This document shows, in pieces, positions 33,849 to 43,460 of a stretch of 64,000 bases of DNA. The stretch comes from Sphingobium sp. AS12. GTDB taxonomy: Bacteria; Pseudomonadota; Alphaproteobacteria; Sphingomonadales; Sphingomonadaceae. The stretch covers positions 124,001 through 188,000 of the forward strand of contig NZ_JAHRGM010000046.1 of the NCBI RefSeq assembly GCF_019097845.1, given 5' to 3'. Position numbers and translations under genes: made by a program. Position 1 is the stretch's first letter; each line of letters opens with the position of its first letter. The notes below the pieces were generated by a model. That model worked only from the letters and a program-made list of their open reading frames with translations, was not told the origin of the DNA and did no database searches.

Positions 33849-34667
33849 CTAGAAGTCACTCCCGACATTGGTATTGGTGAGGACGAAAATTCGGTCCATC
33901 AGCTCGTCGGCGCTCATGATGCCGAAGCCGATCGGCACGGTGCGGCGCGTCGCGGTATCGAACAAGACCAGTGCCGGCGTTTCGCTGCCGGGAACGCCCA
34001 TGCGCGCGCGCTGTCCGCTGTCGACGACATAGTTGGGAAAATCGCGCGACGGTCCGCCATCCATCGACACGGCCATGACCGCCAGCCTGTGACTGTCCGC
34101 AACCGAGCGCAGAATCGGACCGAAGATGTCACAAGCCCCGCAGGACTGCGCGTAGAAATAGAAAATGCCGTAACGCTCGCCCAACCTGGTCAGCACCGCG
34201 GATCGGTCGGCCTGCCGATTGTCGAGCCAGGCGCGCTTGCCAAGCGTCGAGACCGGACGCTGCAATGTGTAGTCAAGGTCCGGATTCTGCCACAACGCAC
34301 GCTGCCAGGTGTCGGAGAAGGTCGAAGCACGATCGAGCTGCTCCCGCTGGAAGCGGACATAGGCGATGACATTCTCCTCACTCGGCTCGAGGATCGCCTG
34401 CGCCTTCAATTCGTCGAGCTGGCGCGTGATAGCCGCCAGACGCTCGGCCGCCGCCATCTCAGGTGGCGGAGCGGACCGCTCGGTCTCCGCCGGTCGCGGC
34501 GTGCCGCAGTAGAACCAAGTGCCGAGGCGCCGTTCCCGACAGTAGAAGGCGTCGTCCGCCCGCTCCGTCTCGACGCCATCGCGCGAACTCGATCCCGACT
34601 GGCCAGAAGCGGGCGTCATGGCGAAGGCGGCCGCCCAGGCGGCGACTAGAGCGAAGATCATTCGCAT
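33849..34667 (-). CDS. traF: F-type conjugation protein TraF (thioredoxin-like)
   Basis: 272 residues with a signal peptide (about 1-22). The C-terminal part has a thioredoxin fold with a CGAC active-site pair near residue 177 (YFYAQSCGACDIFG), so this TraF may be redox-active, unlike F plasmid TraF which lacks the CxxC. TraF, TraH and TraU need disulfides; DsbC encoded upstream would assist. Stop abuts the traH start. Confidence 0.93.
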   Translation of the reverse strand: MRMIFALVAAWAAAFAMTPASGQSGSSSRDGVETERADDAFYCRERRLGTWFYCGTPRPAETERSAPPPEMAAAERLAAITRQLDELKAQAILEPSEENVIAYVRFQREQLDRASTFSDTWQRALWQNPDLDYTLQRPVSTLGKRAWLDNRQADRSAVLTRLGERYGIFYFYAQSCGACDIFGPILRSVADSHRLAVMAVSMDGGPSRDFPNYVVDSGQRARMGVPGSETPALVLFDTATRRTVPIGFGIMSADELMDRIFVLTNTNVGSDF

Positions 34668-34754
34668 CGCGGATTCTCCCTTCTGCGGGCCGCGCCGCTA
34701 GCCCGGACTGGCTCGCCGGCCCATCCGCCCGCGGGAGATCGCGTCAGCTCGAAG

Positions 34755-36629
34755 TCAGGAACCATCGGGCGCTCCATGCAGCTCATAGTAATCGCTGATC
34801 TTCTGCTGGATGTCGGCGATCGTTTCGACCTCATCCGGCAAGCGGGCAGCGTCGATGAACTCGGCATAGACCTCGGTGAAATCCATCCTCGACAGATCGA
34901 GCCTTGCGAATTCGTCGATTGAGAAACCGCGACATTGTTCGTTTTTGGGCGTGCCCCAGGGTCTCCCGAGCTGCGTCCGCCCCTGCTCTTGAAGAATCCG
35001 CGACAGCTTGCTTTCGAAGCAGCAATAGGTTGTGCGTCGGGTCTTGCAGATCCCCAGGAAGCTCGACGAACAATAGGATCCGACCTTGTGGCAGAACCCC
35101 ATCCGATCCTTGATGTCGAGCATCTTCTCCTGCGTCGAACAGACGAACAGCGTGAGGAAAGGCGTTGCCAGCGCGGCGATCGCTGTCGGACCGCCGGCAA
35201 GCGCCCCAAGACCGGCCCCGACGGTGAGCAGCCCGCTGACCTTGCCCGCACAGCAGTTGATCAGTCCGAAAACCGGCTTGTGGCATGTGTCACGTTCGCC
35301 GGAGAATACGGTCAATGTATCGGGATTGAATTCCTCGCCTGCCTGTCCGAGCGCATGGAGCGCGACCAGGGCATCCTTGAATTCGGTCGAGGCTTCCCGA
35401 ACGATCGGCTCGCAATCGCCATTGATGCAATAGACATCATCGCCGCAAATATATTGCTGGTCCGTCGAGGCATCGCCGCCGGGAACCGGGCAGCGATAAA
35501 TCCTCTCCGTAACCTTGCACGGACCGCCATCAGATTCCTCGTCGAGACACTCATCACGAACATGAGAGCAGGACGCATTCCCCGCCAATTCCGAACAGTC
35601 ATCGTCATGGCCGATGCTGTTACACATATAGGCGCGCGACCAGGCCCAGCAGCCCTGCGACACTGATACGCCGTCGATGTCGCGCGTGACCGGATCGTTC
35701 TCGAGGCAGATCTCCGTCTGCACCGTGCATTGGCTGTCCGCCGCCAGCGAGGCGCAGTCGGAATCGTTGCGCGTAAAGATCGGCGCTCCCGCTTCTTCTT
35801 CATGGGACAGCCAATATTCGCCGGTCGCTAGAACGATGCCCGAATGATAAATGCCATGGCTGATACCGGTCGCTGGCGCCGAACATTTGACCTCATAGGC
35901 GGTGTGGCCAAGGCTCCGGCAATCGGGCGAAGGCGTGTAGCCGAAAGGCCCGAAATTCCCGCAATAGTCTATCGAACCCGTCTCGCGGCAAATGCCTGCC
36001 GCGATCTCGTCATCGAAGGCGGCGCGCGCGGGATAGACCCCGCCATCGCCCGGCAAACCGTTCATTCGACCCGTATAATATGTGTATACGTCACTGCGCT
36101 CGATCCTGACATCGAGCGTAACGGTGCAGGTTCGACGTTCTTCCTCCACAGTCGCGCCGACGTTGCAGCTCGCTTCATAGTAGCCGGCCGTGGCGGTGCC
36201 TGGGGGCAGCGGCGTGCAGCTTCCCGCCGATCCGCCATAGGCCTCGCCCTCGAGATAGGTGGACGGATCGCCTTCGATCGCGGTCGCCCGCGCCGTTGTT
36301 GCAAGAATCTCGGAATTGCTGAAAGTCGGCCTGACCCCGTCGGGATCGGTGACCGTGCGATAGCTTTCGTTGGACCAAGCAGCCGCGCTGGCGTCGGACA
36401 CCAGCCTGTCGGGATCGTCGAAATAGGATGATTGCGGGACCGTCGTGCCAGCATAGCCGGGCACGACTTCGGCCTGGCTCTCCTCGCTCGGCACCAGCGC
36501 GCTGTTCCGCCGCGCTTCCTCGGCCAGCGCCTTCCCTTCCTCGCGCGCCTCTTCGCGCGTCGTCTGACCTGCCGCCGGCATTGCGAGCATGATGGCGATC
36601 ACAGCACCCAGGAAGGACGACCACCTCAT
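34755..36629 (-). CDS. traN: F-type mating-pair stabilisation protein TraN
   Basis: 624 residues, strongly Cys-rich as in TraN outer-membrane adhesins that contact recipient porins. The chosen ATG at 36629 gives a signal peptide (MRWSSFLGAVIAIMLAMPAAGQ) and overlaps trbC by 4 bases (ATGA); the longer frame upstream only mirrors trbC. The middle is rich in Cys pairs (EICLENDPVTRDIDG; SQGCWAWSRAYMC) and the C-terminal third has CCAGKVSGLL and a Gly/Ala hydrophobic stretch. An 87-base gap precedes traF. Confidence 0.93.
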   Translation of the reverse strand: MRWSSFLGAVIAIMLAMPAAGQTTREEAREEGKALAEEARRNSALVPSEESQAEVVPGYAGTTVPQSSYFDDPDRLVSDASAAAWSNESYRTVTDPDGVRPTFSNSEILATTARATAIEGDPSTYLEGEAYGGSAGSCTPLPPGTATAGYYEASCNVGATVEEERRTCTVTLDVRIERSDVYTYYTGRMNGLPGDGGVYPARAAFDDEIAAGICRETGSIDYCGNFGPFGYTPSPDCRSLGHTAYEVKCSAPATGISHGIYHSGIVLATGEYWLSHEEEAGAPIFTRNDSDCASLAADSQCTVQTEICLENDPVTRDIDGVSVSQGCWAWSRAYMCNSIGHDDDCSELAGNASCSHVRDECLDEESDGGPCKVTERIYRCPVPGGDASTDQQYICGDDVYCINGDCEPIVREASTEFKDALVALHALGQAGEEFNPDTLTVFSGERDTCHKPVFGLINCCAGKVSGLLTVGAGLGALAGGPTAIAALATPFLTLFVCSTQEKMLDIKDRMGFCHKVGSYCSSSFLGICKTRRTTYCCFESKLSRILQEQGRTQLGRPWGTPKNEQCRGFSIDEFARLDLSRMDFTEVYAEFIDAARLPDEVETIADIQQKISDYYELHGAPDGS

Positions 36630-37384
36630 GGCTCGTTCCGCCGCAGATTGGCGAGCGCCACGCCGGCGACGGCAGCACCGGGGCCCCTGCCCTCCGCGAA
36701 TGCCGACAGCGCATAGTCGAGCGTCACATTGCCGACGAGCCGGTCGAAGGGCGGCACCTGCGTCTTGCAAGCGAAGCCGTCGCACAGATCGAAGTCGCTC
36801 GACACGGCGACATAGGTCGGCACCGCGCGCACGTCGAATGCCCGAAACAACCGCGGATCGATCCCCACCGAGGCGCCAGCGGTTTCATCCTCGACGACCT
36901 TGGCGATTGCCGCGGTAAACTTCCGCGCGGAATTGTCCGGAAAGCCGCGAAAGACGACGACACCCCGCGCGCGCGCCGTATCGGCGATCAGGCGCTTGAG
37001 CGATGCCTCGGGCATCGACAGGGATGCAAAGACGATGAGCTGGGGCGCTTGCCCGCGCGGCCCGGACGCATTGGCGCCGGCGCCGGAGACAAGCTCGTCG
37101 AAATCGATCGGACCGGACGCGCCCGCCGGCAGGTCGGTGCCCGCGAGTTCGCGGAGGGTTTCCATTCCCTCGACACGCAGCTCCTCGGCTTCGCCGCGAT
37201 GAGCGTCACCGCGGTTGCGAACATGCTCGGCGAATGCCTCGGCATCGGCCTGCATTTCGGCCGCGCGGCGCTTCACCGCTTCAAGGTCGAGACCGTCCAC
37301 GGTCTGCGCGAGCAACGCGGTCAGCCCCGCCAGGCCCGTCAGCGCGGCCAGGCCGGCGAAAAGGAACCGCACACGCCGCCTCAC
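36626..37384 (-). CDS. trbC: F-type conjugation protein TrbC
   Basis: 252 residues from a GTG at 37384 overlapping the traU stop (GTGA). The start is set by the signal-like helix VRFLFAGLAALTGLAGLTALL. The TrbC_Ftype core follows: LIVFASLSMPEASLKRLIADTARARGVVVFRGF and the end region VRAVPTYVAVSSDFDLCDG. TrbC is a periplasmic pilus-assembly factor that interacts with TraW. The much longer upstream frame mirrors traU and was discarded. Confidence 0.92.
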   Translation of the reverse strand: MRRRVRFLFAGLAALTGLAGLTALLAQTVDGLDLEAVKRRAAEMQADAEAFAEHVRNRGDAHRGEAEELRVEGMETLRELAGTDLPAGASGPIDFDELVSGAGANASGPRGQAPQLIVFASLSMPEASLKRLIADTARARGVVVFRGFPDNSARKFTAAIAKVVEDETAGASVGIDPRLFRAFDVRAVPTYVAVSSDFDLCDGFACKTQVPPFDRLVGNVTLDYALSAFAEGRGPGAAVAGVALANLRRNEP

Positions 37385-38400
37385 AGCACGCAACAGTTGC
37401 GCTTGCGCCAGATGAGGTAGCCCATATCCTCGCCGCCGGCGGGATAGGCGCGACCCGCATCGGGCGGCATGGTGGACGCCCCGATGCCGGAGCAGGCGAA
37501 ACGCCCGCTCACGGTGGGGATCGGGTTGACCATCTGGATGCGATATTGCTGCTTGCGCATGATCGGCATCAGATATTTGTTGCACAGGCCGCGAGAGCCC
37601 ATTGTTCCCCAGGCAAGACCCTGGCGGTGCATCTTGTAGGCGAAGCGCGACAGCGCGAGCCGCGAGGACTGGACGTGCCCGATGCTGGCCGGAATATTGC
37701 CGTTGAGCGGATACATCGTGCCTTGACAGCCGGCGCACCAAAACAGGCTGTCGAGCGGCAAATTGGCGGTCGCGGCCACGCAGTCGCCCGCGCAGGCAGC
37801 AACCGCGAGCGGGTTGGCGAAGATCACGGCCTCGGGATTGATGAGCGCGGTCAGGGTATCGTCCTGCCACAAGGGGTCGACCTCGGTCATATACGCGATG
37901 TCGAAGCTCGCCTGCTCGAAGCAGAGGAAATCAGTCAGGATCTCCATCCAGTAAAGCAGCGGATAGACATACCAGTGGACATGCCATTTCGCCGTCGACT
38001 GCGAGCGGCCGCCGACCATCGAGGGGCCCGCGAGATAGCCCTGGCCGATGTCGAAGCCGGGCGCGACACGCATGCCGCCGAGATTGACGAAGCACCACGG
38101 TTTCATGGTCACATCAGCCAGCCGCACCGGCTCCCAGAAACCAGCCGAGATTCCGATCCGGGGGATGGGATCGGCGCACGCGCAAATCGGCGAGGCGGGG
38201 TTGTTTGTGTCGGGGCGCCCGCTCGGCCAGATCTTCAACCCTCCGATCGACAGCGGGAACAGGCAGCTCCAGCAGACGTCGGTGATCGGGTTCACGAATT
38301 TGCCGTTGCAGGTCGGATCGGCCGCCTCGGCACGCGTCGACGCCAACGCGACGCCAAGTGCAAGAAGCAAGCCCATTGCGAGGATGCGCAGGCGGCTCAT
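37381..38400 (-). CDS. traU: F-type conjugation protein TraU
   Basis: 339 residues from the ATG at 38400, with a signal peptide (about 1-27, ending AEA). The family blocks CNGKFVNPITDVCWSCLFPL, PWCFVNLGGMR, FDIAYMTEVDPLW and LFWCAGCQGTMYPLNG are present; many Cys need disulfide formation. TraU is a periplasmic protein required for DNA transfer more than for pilus growth. It overlaps the small membrane gene upstream by 4 bases and trbC by 4. Confidence 0.94.
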   Translation of the reverse strand: MSRLRILAMGLLLALGVALASTRAEAADPTCNGKFVNPITDVCWSCLFPLSIGGLKIWPSGRPDTNNPASPICACADPIPRIGISAGFWEPVRLADVTMKPWCFVNLGGMRVAPGFDIGQGYLAGPSMVGGRSQSTAKWHVHWYVYPLLYWMEILTDFLCFEQASFDIAYMTEVDPLWQDDTLTALINPEAVIFANPLAVAACAGDCVAATANLPLDSLFWCAGCQGTMYPLNGNIPASIGHVQSSRLALSRFAYKMHRQGLAWGTMGSRGLCNKYLMPIMRKQQYRIQMVNPIPTVSGRFACSGIGASTMPPDAGRAYPAGGEDMGYLIWRKRNCCVL

Positions 38401-38675
38401 TCGTCTGGCTCCCGCACGTCGCCGTCGTTCCAGGCGCGATCCGCGGCATTCTTCCGACGGAAATAGACCAGACCGACTAGCAGCACCGCGACAAGCAGAA
38501 CGCCCGCCGCCGCCGGGGCAACCCGCCCCGTCAGGCGGCGCAAAGGGCTCAGCGCCATGATGCAGGCCGCGAGCGCGAGGCACAGGACAAGCCACGCGAG
38601 ACGCCAGCGACGAAGCGCCGCAGTTTCCGGCGCCGCCATTGGAGTTCGCAGCAGGTCGAGCCAGAGCGGCATCAT
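38397..38675 (-). CDS. small membrane protein between traW and traU
   Basis: 92 residues with two hydrophobic helices (LAWLVLCLALAACIMAL and AAAGVLLVAVLLVGLVYF) joined by a short basic loop, and a charged tail. It overlaps traW and traU by 4 bases on each side, so it belongs to the transfer operon. No F homologue is recognised by sequence; it may be lineage-specific. Confidence 0.75.
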   Translation of the reverse strand: MMPLWLDLLRTPMAAPETAALRRWRLAWLVLCLALAACIMALSPLRRLTGRVAPAAAGVLLVAVLLVGLVYFRRKNAADRAWNDGDVREPDE

Positions 38676-39316
38676 CCCGCTCCCTTCGGCTTAATTGGAG
38701 TCTCGCTCACCCGCATCGCCTTGCCGTCCTGGGTGACGATGGCGGGCACATGACGGATACCGAACCGTTCGGTTAGACGGCCCTCCTGATCGAAATAGAA
38801 GCGCCGCTTGCGTGCCGTCATGGCGTCGATCGGCGAGCCCGACACCATGATGATCTTGGCCTTGCTGTCGTTGTAGGCGCCGGTGGCCCAGTCCATCTGT
38901 TCGCGATCGTCGCCATCGACGAAGACAAGATCCTGGCTGACAGTCACGAAATCGAGCGGATTGACCCTCGCGCCGCGCGCCGCGATCAGATTGCCTTTGT
39001 GATCGCGAACATCGTTCTCGACCGTGATGGTCGGATCGAACGACCAGCTGCGCGCCTGTGTCGCACGGGCGATACCGGCGACAGGCTTTGGGCGCCGAAT
39101 GTTCTGTTCCGCCCTGCGCGCGAATTCGGCATTGGCGGCATCAATCCCGCCGCTCTTCTCGAGATGGCGCAGCCGCGCCTCGATCGTCGCCAGCAGGTCC
39201 GGCTCGACGATCGGAAAGGTCTGGCCCAAAACGCCGAAGTCCCGCGCGTCGCTCGACGACAAGCCGCATGTCGCCAGTACGACACCCAGGCAAAGGAGAC
39301 GCCCGGCCCGGGTCAC
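38672..39316 (-). CDS. traW: F-type conjugation protein TraW
   Basis: 214 residues with a signal peptide (about 1-24). TraW motifs are visible: FGVLGQTFPIVEPDLL near the mature N-terminus, SWSFDPTITVENDV, and DFVTVSQDLVFVDGDDREQ, which lead to a thioredoxin-like end. TraW joins TrbC and TraU in pilus assembly. It overlaps the peptidase gene upstream by 4 bases. Confidence 0.92.
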   Translation of the reverse strand: MTRAGRLLCLGVVLATCGLSSSDARDFGVLGQTFPIVEPDLLATIEARLRHLEKSGGIDAANAEFARRAEQNIRRPKPVAGIARATQARSWSFDPTITVENDVRDHKGNLIAARGARVNPLDFVTVSQDLVFVDGDDREQMDWATGAYNDSKAKIIMVSGSPIDAMTARKRRFYFDQEGRLTERFGIRHVPAIVTQDGKAMRVSETPIKPKGAG

Positions 39317-39837
39317 AGGATCGCGATCCCGGTGCCGATGATTCGGTCGCGACAGACGAAGCCGATCTCCGCGTAGCGTGAATCGAAACCGTCGGGATGC
39401 TCGGTACCCAGATAGTAGCAGCCTTCGGGAATGCGCCCCGTCGCGCCCGGCGTAAGTGGTTCGCCACCCTTTGTTCGAGGTTTCATGCGGGCGACCGCCC
39501 TGCCCTCGACCAGCACGAGCGCCCCCCGATGCGCGACCAGCTCACCGGGCATACCGATCACCAGCTTGCCGAACGGCACGGCGCGCTTCCCGAAATGCCG
39601 CGTCACGAGGTCCGAGTCCGGCGGATCGAAAAAGATATAGTCGCCGCGCGCCGGCGCCTTATTGCGATGGATGAAGAACGCCCAGTTCGGAAGGGAATCG
39701 CTGGCATTGATCAGGAGCGCATGATCGTCGCGCCATGCCGCCACCGCATCGAGGACAAGCAGGGCCGCGCAAAGGAGTCCTCCCATGCCCCACAGGCGCC
39801 ACCGCGGTCGGAAGCGCTCAATTGGCCGGGCCGGCAT
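39313..39837 (-). CDS. S26-family conjugal signal peptidase (TraF-RP4/TrhF-like)
   Basis: 174 residues. One membrane segment (GMGGLLCAALLVLDAVAAW) anchors a periplasmic S26 domain. The serine motif is INASDSLPNWAFF and the lysine motif VPFGKLVIGMPGELV; GCYYLGTEHPDGFDSRY is the third block. Such enzymes process pilin or other transfer proteins. The F plasmid uses host LepB instead, so an operon-borne peptidase suggests dedicated processing of the TraA pilin here. Overlaps trbI by 20 bases. Confidence 0.88.
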   Translation of the reverse strand: MPARPIERFRPRWRLWGMGGLLCAALLVLDAVAAWRDDHALLINASDSLPNWAFFIHRNKAPARGDYIFFDPPDSDLVTRHFGKRAVPFGKLVIGMPGELVAHRGALVLVEGRAVARMKPRTKGGEPLTPGATGRIPEGCYYLGTEHPDGFDSRYAEIGFVCRDRIIGTGIAIL

Positions 39838-40411
39838 CGCCCGCTCCTTCCGCTCCGCCGCCGACGAAGCCGTCGAATGGCGATGCGAGATTCGTTTCGG
39901 GTGCCTGCGACGGGACCACCGCCGCAGCGCCGGCCCGCGGCTCGACGGGCGTTGCCGGGGGCTCCGGGGCGCGATCCGGCAAGGCGATGCCCGACTGGTA
40001 AACCGACCGGCGCAGCTCTGCGGTGACGTCCGGCACGTTGCGGCTCAGCACCGCTTCGCCGACAAGGACGATCTGGCCTTTGGCGCTGCGGGCCTGCAAC
40101 TGCGTGTCGAGGCTCTCCATGAAGCGCCGCATCTCGGCCTCCACCGAGGCGGGCGGCGACGCGCTGCGGGCCTGGGCCTGGACATATTCGCCGATGATCG
40201 ACGACAAGCGGACCGACACGATGTCCTGCCGGTTACTGCGGTCCAGAATCGCATGGGTCGCCCAAATGGCCCAGATGAGCGCCGTCATGCCAAGAAGGCC
40301 CAATAGAAACTGCGCAAGAGTGAAGCCACCAATGCGGATGCTGTGCCGCGGGGGCGACGGTTGCGTGCCCGGCGGCCGCGGCAACGCAAGCTCGGGTTCG
40401 TACTCAGTCAT
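39818..40411 (-). CDS. trbI: F-type conjugation protein TrbI
   Basis: 197 residues from the ATG at 40411. A proline-rich cytoplasmic start, one membrane helix (FTLAQFLLGLLGMTALIWAIW) and a periplasmic domain with VSVRLSSIIGEYVQAQA and GQIVLVGEAVLSR match TrbI_Ftype. TrbI influences pilus retraction in F. The longer upstream frame mirrors the neighbouring gene. Overlaps that gene by 8 bases. The C-terminus is Pro/Ala/Gly-rich. Confidence 0.82.
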   Translation of the reverse strand: MTEYEPELALPRPPGTQPSPPRHSIRIGGFTLAQFLLGLLGMTALIWAIWATHAILDRSNRQDIVSVRLSSIIGEYVQAQARSASPPASVEAEMRRFMESLDTQLQARSAKGQIVLVGEAVLSRNVPDVTAELRRSVYQSGIALPDRAPEPPATPVEPRAGAAAVVPSQAPETNLASPFDGFVGGGAEGAGDAGPAN

Positions 40412-40874
40412 TGGCGGAGACCCTGGTGCGCTTCGGCGGCAGCCGCCGCTCATGGCGAATGACAATGACGGCAAAGCACAGAAGCAGATCGGCGGCCGCG
40501 AACATCCATTTGAACTGCATCTGGCGTTCGAATCCTGCGGCGACATAGCGGGTCGAAAGATTGGCGAGCTGGCGCATCATGCCGTCGATCGAGGCGTCGC
40601 CGAGGAGCAGGAACAGCAGGAAGAAGAGGCCCCAGACGATCAGCTGGGTAGAAGCCACCACGCCCAAGAGATGCAGATAGAAATGAATGATGTCTCCAAT
40701 CCGAAAACGGGGCGGTTCGGGCTGGGCGGGTCGCTTCGATGATGGGTCCTCCGGTTGCGCCGGCGCCGGGCTCGACGGCCGATCGGCCAGAAACAAGGCG
40801 ATTCCGCGAAGCGGACGCTCTGACGACGCTTGGGCGGTCTGGCCTCGGGTCGTGGTCGCGTGCTGTGTCGCCAT
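40404..40874 (-). CDS. membrane protein of the transfer operon
   Basis: 156 residues: a Pro/Ser-rich cytoplasmic head (residues 1-55), then two or three membrane segments (FYLHLLGVVASTQLIVWGLFF; MFAAADLLLCFAVIVI) and a basic tail. Sits between traC (3-base gap) and trbI (8-base overlap), the position where accessory genes occur in F-type operons. Family not recognised. Confidence 0.75.
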   Translation of the reverse strand: MATQHATTTRGQTAQASSERPLRGIALFLADRPSSPAPAQPEDPSSKRPAQPEPPRFRIGDIIHFYLHLLGVVASTQLIVWGLFFLLFLLLGDASIDGMMRQLANLSTRYVAAGFERQMQFKWMFAAADLLLCFAVIVIRHERRLPPKRTRVSAND

Positions 40875-40877
40875 GAC

Positions 40878-43460
40878 CTATTCCGTCGCCGCGCGGGCGG
40901 CGCTGTCGGCAGCCGCATCATCACGTTCTGGAAAGGCGACCCGGGCGATCGCCTCGTCGATGGGAAATCCGTCCGCGACCAGTGCATCGACGGCCGCGAA
41001 GGTGCGCGGACTCGATGAATAAAGAGTCGCCGAGAAGGGATCGAGAACCAACCGGCCGACCGCTAGCGTATCCGGCCCCTTGATCATGATGTCGGAATAT
41101 TCGGTCCCGTGCCTCTTCAGCGAACGCAGCAACGCATCGGCATAGTCGTCAAGCTTGAGCCGATCATGCTTGCGCAGATCCGCGATGGTCTCTTCCTTCT
41201 GCTCGAGGATGACGAACCAGTCGCTATTCTCAAGCGCAGCCACCGAACCGGCGGATTTGTAGTAGTCGTTGAGCGATTGGGCCGCCGTCACGAGGCTCGC
41301 GCCATATTTGCGGCAGGTCCGAGCATAGACTTCCACGAAGTCGCCCATTGCCCCGCCCCGCAGCAGCTGCCAGGCCTCGTCGATGAGCAGCATCTTCGGG
41401 ATGGCCCGGTCGATGCGGCGCATCACCTGACTCGACATGAACATGATCGCGGTGAGCACGACGCTGCGCAACTCTTCCCGTGCCGACAGGTCGGACAGTT
41501 CGAAGACCGTCAGCGCTGCCGACAGCTCAAACGACACCTCGCCAATGAAGAAGCTGCCGTAGGTGCCACCGCTGCCGAACGGGCGCATCGCAATGGCGAG
41601 GTCAGACCCGAGCAGATTGCCGCTGCCCTCGAGCGAGGCGATCACATCGTCGATCAGCCCGTCGCGGCCTTTCGCCTGCCAGACCTCGTTGACCGCGCCG
41701 TCGATCAGGCCGCGTTCGGTATCGTTCAGCCGGTCGATGTGGCGTGCCATCTGGCTCACGATCGCCTTCAGCATCGCCATGCAGTCGAGCAGATAGTCCG
41801 GATCGTCCTCCGCGCGACCGGTATCGATCATGCCGAACGGGTTGAGGCAAAAGCCCGAGCTCATCGTGAACTCGACAAAGGCCCCGCCCTGCAGCTTGGC
41901 GGAATGCTCGAAGGAGCGGCCGTCATCGATAACGACGACACGGGCGCCTGCACCGCACAGGGCCGCGCAAAGCTCCTGGAGCGACACCGATTTTCCCGAA
42001 CCCGACTTGCCGAACACCGCGACATTGTGGTTGCCCGCCGCGTTCTGGAACGGACTCCAGAAAAAAGGCTGTCCACGCCGGCCCACCAGCAGGAGATGCG
42101 GAATCGGCCCACCAAGATACTCGCCTTGCAGCGGCGCGAGACTAGCGGCGGTCGTGGTGAGCATCGTGCGCAGCCGCTTCATGCGGTCGAGATCGCGGGC
42201 GAGGCCGTTGCCGAGCGTCATCGGCATCGCGCACAAGAGACCCATCATCTGCAAATAGCGATCGTCGTGAAGATCCCAGCCGGCCGCCCGGTAGACCGAT
42301 TTGAGCACGCGCTCGTCGGAATCGCCCCTCCCCTCGGGGGAGACAGCGGTAACCCCATAGAAGACCCGGACTAGCTTGCGGCCTTGGCGGAGCTCCTCCT
42401 GGACATATTGCCATTCGCGCGACTGGTCGCGCAGCTGCGGCAGGAAGCGCGCTGATTGGGAATCTGCGAGGCTCGTGGTCCGCATGAACTTGTAGCTCGC
42501 CCGGCTCGATAGCGCCTCCGGATCGGGAAATTCCAGGCACAGGTTCGTCGCGACCGGACAGGGCATCCGCAGCTTGTCGGTGAACATGTCGCCGATCAGC
42601 CGGGCGACGTCCCAGGGCGCCCAGCGCGTCGGCAGGTTGCGGACGGAAAAGGACCGGATATCGAAGGTATCGGGATAGATCTCGCCGATCTCGGGCGCAC
42701 CATCGACGTCCGCTCCGGTCGGCCGAAACCGCTCGGTGCGCAGCAGAAGCCGGTCCGGCTCTACGCGCAACTCGATGTCGCGCCGCACGGCCTGGTCGGC
42801 GATCGGATCGAGAGCATTGTAGCTCACCGCATCGTCGCCGGACGCGGTTGTGGGCGAGGTGATGTCATCGACCCAGGCGATCAGCGCCACCGGGTCGAGC
42901 GCGCGCGCGTCGACATTTACCGACTGGAGCGTCGATAGCAGGCTTTCGCGGACCGCGACGATCTCCTCCGTCGTGATCGCGGCGCTCTCGGGAAAGGAGA
43001 GAGAAATCAGAACGCGATGGTTGCGCAGGGAGAACGGCGCGTCAGCCGACAGTGATGACCAGACGCCACCCGTCAGGAACTCTGTCCGATGGCGCGCCAT
43101 GCGTTCGTAGACGCCGCGCGCCGCATAGCGGGGCAGATACCATTGCGAGAGCCGCTCCCCGACCCGCGGACTCATCCAGTGGCAGAACTGGATACAACCA
43201 GGCGTCGGCACGCCCTCGGACAGAAACTGCGCGAGGATCTCGCCGGTCCTCTCGGTCGAGCCTACCAGCGGGGCCGCCTCGACCACAAAACCGCGCGACG
43301 CCGAATTGTAGAACAGCCCCGATTTCTGATCGTAGCTGCGATAGGGCAACCAATGCGCCAGCATCGGAACCGCGATCTCCGGGCGCGCCCGGTCGGGCGC
43401 ACGCACCTCGCCGAACATGCGCGCAAGCAGTCCGTCGAACAGACCTTGGCGCCCGCTCAT
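40878..43460 (-). CDS. traC: F-type transfer ATPase TraC (VirB4 family)
   Basis: 860 residues. N-terminal VirB4-like domain with LAHWLPYRSYDQKSGLFYN, then Walker A GKSGSGKSVSL near residues 485-495, Walker B KMLLIDEAWQLLRGG, and a conserved QSLNDYYKSAG region. TraC powers pilin export and pilus assembly at the inner membrane. It overlaps traV by 4 bases. Confidence 0.95.
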   Translation of the reverse strand: MSGRQGLFDGLLARMFGEVRAPDRARPEIAVPMLAHWLPYRSYDQKSGLFYNSASRGFVVEAAPLVGSTERTGEILAQFLSEGVPTPGCIQFCHWMSPRVGERLSQWYLPRYAARGVYERMARHRTEFLTGGVWSSLSADAPFSLRNHRVLISLSFPESAAITTEEIVAVRESLLSTLQSVNVDARALDPVALIAWVDDITSPTTASGDDAVSYNALDPIADQAVRRDIELRVEPDRLLLRTERFRPTGADVDGAPEIGEIYPDTFDIRSFSVRNLPTRWAPWDVARLIGDMFTDKLRMPCPVATNLCLEFPDPEALSSRASYKFMRTTSLADSQSARFLPQLRDQSREWQYVQEELRQGRKLVRVFYGVTAVSPEGRGDSDERVLKSVYRAAGWDLHDDRYLQMMGLLCAMPMTLGNGLARDLDRMKRLRTMLTTTAASLAPLQGEYLGGPIPHLLLVGRRGQPFFWSPFQNAAGNHNVAVFGKSGSGKSVSLQELCAALCGAGARVVVIDDGRSFEHSAKLQGGAFVEFTMSSGFCLNPFGMIDTGRAEDDPDYLLDCMAMLKAIVSQMARHIDRLNDTERGLIDGAVNEVWQAKGRDGLIDDVIASLEGSGNLLGSDLAIAMRPFGSGGTYGSFFIGEVSFELSAALTVFELSDLSAREELRSVVLTAIMFMSSQVMRRIDRAIPKMLLIDEAWQLLRGGAMGDFVEVYARTCRKYGASLVTAAQSLNDYYKSAGSVAALENSDWFVILEQKEETIADLRKHDRLKLDDYADALLRSLKRHGTEYSDIMIKGPDTLAVGRLVLDPFSATLYSSSPRTFAAVDALVADGFPIDEAIARVAFPERDDAAADSAARAATE

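Noticed and set aside
33147-34649. 500-codon plus-strand frame opposite traH and traF
   Set aside because: Lies against two well-supported transfer genes and has no motif.
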